Source: Micromussa lordhowensis (Eukaryota; Cnidaria; Anthozoa; Scleractinia; Lobophylliidae). Taken from it: DNA of 64,000 nucleotides. Under the pieces are notes generated by a model. The model worked only from the letters and a program-made list of their open reading frames with translations, made no database searches and was not told where the DNA came from. Position numbers and translations under genes: made by a program. Each line of letters opens with the position of its first letter. Positions within the stretch are counted from its first letter, which is position 1. The stretch spans positions 279,701-343,700 of the forward strand of contig OZ026605.1 in assembly GCA_964020085.1 (NCBI GenBank), in the 5' to 3' direction. Positions 60,263-64,000 of the stretch are shown one piece after another.

Positions 60263-61228
60263 TTAAGAGGCACATTGACAATCTATTGGCAATGCAGAAC
60301 ATTTGTTCACGAACTTAGTATTTCTGAATCCGTACACTGTGTGGCACTTTGGTACTCTGTGTACAGATATCACATAATTACAGGCTGGGTGTCTTCCTTT
60401 ACATTCTACCTTATTAACCCAGAGATTTCTACAGGAATCGAACTCTCTCACAACTTTTGAAACACAAGGGTGAGCATTCCTGGCAATGCGATCATGCTCA
60501 GTTGGGCGTTCCAGGAACCCGATTACATCACTCGTGTGGTTCCTCTCTTGACTAATGCTCTCTTCAAGTTCAATGGCATCGACTGCAGGCTGGGAGTCTT
60601 GACCTTGTGAATGCTGATTGACGACCTGGCTGCGAAGAAATGGCATCTCCGAGGAAAGAGGTTTTGCACACACCCCGTAGAAAAAGACAACGACAAACGC
60701 CATACATAGCATTATCTATGTAAACACAAAAACAATAAAAAACAATGAATGTAAATCAAAATATCGAGCCCAGCAACACTTTCGCAACACTTTTGTTTAC
60801 ATTCCGTTACTTCTGATATTAAAAAGATATAACGAAGAGACAAGTTCCCTGTTACTCCGAGTTTCGTGCTCACGCACTCATGTTTAATGGCATTAGCCAC
60901 TTTATTACACGTATACTTCTGATATTAAAAGTCTTGTTATCTGGTTTGTAACTTCAGAAAACAACAAGTAAATTAAACAAATATTTGTTTGATTACTGGC
61001 CCGCCTAGACTAGCATAGCTATCCGCTGGCCAGTCCAGCTGTATGTAAATTAAGAAATGAAATGATTTATATAAAGTTTACGTTCTTAAAAGACAGATTA
61101 ATATATTTTTATAAGCTAGTCGATGACAGAGCCTTACAAGAGAATTATATATACTGGAATACTTCGTTGGAGTATAGTTCTGCATTGTTCATAGCCTTCA
61201 AGTGACTTACTTTTACCGCAAAGTTCAT
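60263..61228 (-). CDS. Gene D2: secreted cysteine-rich precursor, IL-17-like cystine-knot candidate, 156 aa
   Basis: Coding exons 61211-61228 (MNFAVK, donor AAA|GTAAGT) and 60263-60715 (acceptor ACATAG, phase 0), intron 495 bp. The signal peptide is stronger than in D1 (core MLCMAFVVVFFYGVCA, cut before KPLSSEMP). Propeptide, RIAR cleavage site and all eight mature cysteines match D1. The mature part differs at only a few places (WVNKVEC, GRHPAC, ISVHRVPKC, GFRNTKFVNKCSALPID). The 5' UTR part of the start exon runs to 61294, and a first UTR exon ends at 62171. Tandem duplicate of D1, including promoter. Role as for D1: a secreted ligand is likely but unproven. Confidence 0.8.
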
Positions 61229-62170
61229 CCTGCAATTCAACTGATTGAAGATCTTGTCTCGTAAATTTTCAGTTTGCTTGGACTCTGTGGACTCCTACAA
61301 TGTTTTAGATAGTATATAACTAAGTATGAAAGAAATGATGCTTATATAAGTACAGGAAAAACCTTAAATATTCAACACAGGACTCCAATTCCCCACTTCA
61401 TTGCTTAAACATTCCAAAATAGTTCTCAGTATGTTTTCATCATTTCCTATCCGTGTCAGTAACACTGTTGTTATCAGGTAGATGCAAGGGAATGGAAACT
61501 TATAAAGTTTATACATCGCAGAATATCAGTTTTAATAACTTATGATTACTTTTAGAAGTTTTAGAACTTCAGTTCTTAACTTCAAATTGCTACATTTTTA
61601 AACGAACAGTTCTTAAAGTGATTGATGTATTTTCCGTTTCAATAATTCTTCACTGAAAGCTGGGCTGATAAAGAAATCATGTGAATACCACTCGAACGGT
61701 TCGAAACTCAGTTTTATGACGTAAACCGTTTTTGAAATCACAGCTTGTTGCTGGTAGCATCGCTATTTTAAGTGCATGACTTGGAATGGGTTTTTCACGA
61801 AATTGTTAAGGGTATAAAAACTAAAACCAAGTAATAAAATATCACATTACAAAACCTCAACAGTATGAAATAAGTATTAACTTTAGTGCAAAATGGAAAA
61901 CCTGATCATCTTTATTCTTACTAGTAAGATGATAAGACGTTCTGCCTCAATATCAAGTGATATGATCTTTGAGAAATAACGCTAAATCGAGGAACTTTAA
62001 AACAGTAGTTTAGTTTAAGAAAAATAAATAAATAGAAAAAAAAACCCACAAATTTGGCGACTCTGCAGATATATTATAAAAAAGAATTAGAAAAGAAACC
62101 TGAGTCTAAATTGTCAGCAGAAGACGCCCAACTTGAAATGTGACTGTATTCCTTCCTTTCCTTTACTTAC

Positions 62171-62272
62171 CTCTAAAGTCGAAGAATCAAGTTCCTTTAC
62201 TGTTTTGTGGTTTACCTTGGAGTACTAAACTCAACACATAGCGTTCATCCCAATGGAAGTCGATTTTTATAC
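62171..62272 (-). promoter_or_regulatory. D2 promoter: TATA box and first 5' UTR exon
   Basis: GTATAAAAATCG on the minus strand at 62261-62272 and donor TAGAG|GTAAGTA at 62169-62171. The layout matches D1, so the promoter was copied with the gene. Confidence 0.7.
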
Positions 62273-64000
62273 TTTTTCATTCTTAATTTATTCGGCTCCA
62301 TTGCTGAACGAAGCGTATTCTAGACCCCACCTACACGAACGGAAGTTTAATCAACTCTTTCCTATTTTTAACTGCTCAGCATAATTTCATTCATATGCAC
62401 ACCACTTAAGCAAGGAGCCATGCCAATCGACCGTGTCCACATCAAATTTCATGACATCATTGAACAAACGTTATGGCTCTGTGAAACATTTTGTTTAACA
62501 ACGTGTAGTATCCTTTCTTTAGGTAGAAGGTACTTTTAGGGCTCGATTTTTGAACTCTTGAAAATAGTTTGAAAGAGAAAAGGCAGTCGATTTTATCTAG
62601 AAGTTGTGAAAAACAGTCACTTTTTTCTTTTTGTAAGGAAAGTCCGAATGTTTACCAAATGTATAGAGACTAGACTCCCTCTTGAATCAGTGACGTAATC
62701 TATCTTGTAAGTGGCCGAGAAAGGGCTTTGCGATTCAAACGGATCTAAACTTTGAACGCTTTTCAATTATAATACCACACTGCCTGTTACTACTGCTGCA
62801 AGTGACAAAATCCCTGAAAGCCATTTGATTCTATTACAACTAAGATTTATTATGGTGGATTTCTCGGCTTCCCTATTCAATTTTGAATCACTACAAATAT
62901 AGGGCTAAAACGACATGAAACGCGGTATTAGATTTGCCCTTGGTAGGCAAATACTCCCCCAGCCTCTGGCTTGCTTACTTTACTATAAAAAGCTCCCGTG
63001 GGTTAAAACACACTCATTAAAATACAAACAAAGCGCGCCAAACCTTCTACATTAAAACATATCTCTTCCACTTAACATGCGCGTGCGCATGCTAAAATAG
63101 CTCCTTTCCTTTCAACGCGGGGGAGGTGACTCTCGAGCGGAAGCTAACATTTGCCATCGTAGCTAACTGTTTGTCCCCGAATATACTTTTTTCAACGTAT
63201 CACAGGAGATAACTTGTTCAGACATTATACTCGCTGTGTAAGGACATCTTAAAGCGTTTTCTTTGGCGAACGTTCATGTGTCCTGTGCAGTAGCTAATAA
63301 GACAATATTCTTTTGGTTTAAGATAAACCTAGTCGGAATTTTTATAAATTAAAATGATAACGTCGAATGAAGTAAATCTTATATCAGGAAACTCGGTCCA
63401 GGTTTATTCTGGTGTCTTTTTAGTCTTGGTATTTCACACAACGCCGGGCAAAAATGACGCAAAAGGTGACATCATGGGATATTTACGGCTGCTAAGGCGG
63501 ATGCTGTGTCAAGCCATTTCTGAATTAAGTCGCCAATGTTTGTCGGAATAAATAATGAACCACCCAGCCCGCTGTAATATACACCTGAAATTGATATATC
63601 AGCGACAGAGCTATCGAGTTATGCCAAACTTAGCAAACTTTAATTTAAGGGTTTACCATTCAAGGCCGCTTTTACAATCTTCTGTCCTAAAACAGAAGTC
63701 TAAATAGGATTGTGCCTTCCGTCGCGTACTACACATTGCTTGATAAACTGATTACTGACTAACCAAGTTATTTTTCGTAATTTTTATGTTTAATTTGCCG
63801 GTTTCTCAATTTGTCAGATTAATTTTAACGTCAACAAACACCCTGGAAAAACAAACAGACACCTGAAAATAAATTTGAATAATAACGAAAACAATCTTGA
63901 TCATCTTTCTCTTTCATGGGTTATACTTAACTGACCTTAGTGGAACTTTTTTCCGGTTTTCCACGTATAAATAGGGATTTAGAGCCTTAAACATCTATCA

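Larger units (their letters stand above)
59000..63750. repeat. Segmental duplication, unit 2 (carries D2)
   Basis: Counterpart of 53480-58265. It contains its own insertion (59089-59634) and about 80 bp near 62307-62390 that are absent from unit 1. Overall similarity is clear but interrupted, suggesting a duplication of moderate age. Confidence 0.85.

Overview
The window is intron-rich, AT-rich animal DNA. It carries short phase-conserved exons, TATA-box promoters, tRNA-derived SINEs, LINE 3' ends and many foldback and TIR elements. The repeat types and the SLC5 and cytokine-like proteins point to an anthozoan cnidarian, most likely a stony coral. All genes I can support lie on the minus strand. 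Gene models were built by hand from splice signals, reading phase and comparison between paralogues. No database search was possible.

Positions 275-45596 hold a tandem array of three SLC5-family sodium/solute symporters of the SLC5A8/SLC5A12/SLC5A6 clade (sodium-coupled monocarboxylate or multivitamin transporter type): gene A (275-11552), gene B (12598-26525) and gene C (29924-45596). Each rebuilds as 15 coding exons with matching intron phases and near-identical exon lengths, giving proteins of 616, 619 and about 619 aa. Open reading frames suggest exon 14 is terminal. A splice donor at the same aligned place in all three genes, plus a short downstream exon, instead gives C-termini DTRL, ETKL and ETVF, all PDZ-ligand-like as in vertebrate SMCT1. 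A and B are the closest pair. Gene A carries a dead tandem copy of exon 8. Gene C has an awkward exon 12/13 junction.

Positions 48196-63780 hold a second minus-strand tandem family: small secreted cysteine-rich precursors (genes E, D1, D2 and a relic X). They share an 18-nt coding first exon, a phase-0 intron, a signal peptide across the junction, a propeptide, an RxxR cleavage site just before the first mature cysteine, and a roughly 70-residue cysteine domain ending in CxC. The pattern resembles IL-17-type cystine-knot cytokines, but this is inference. D1 and D2 lie in a duplication of about 5 kb that includes promoters. Later insertions present in one copy and missing from the other give natural empty sites.

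Introns and spacers are full of repeats: at least five tRNA-derived SINE pieces, five LINE fragments, several families of hairpin or TIR mini-transposons (TTAA-, TA- and hAT-like), minisatellites and microsatellites. One hairpin has a G-quadruplex-capable loop, and there is a degenerate hammerhead-ribozyme-like motif.
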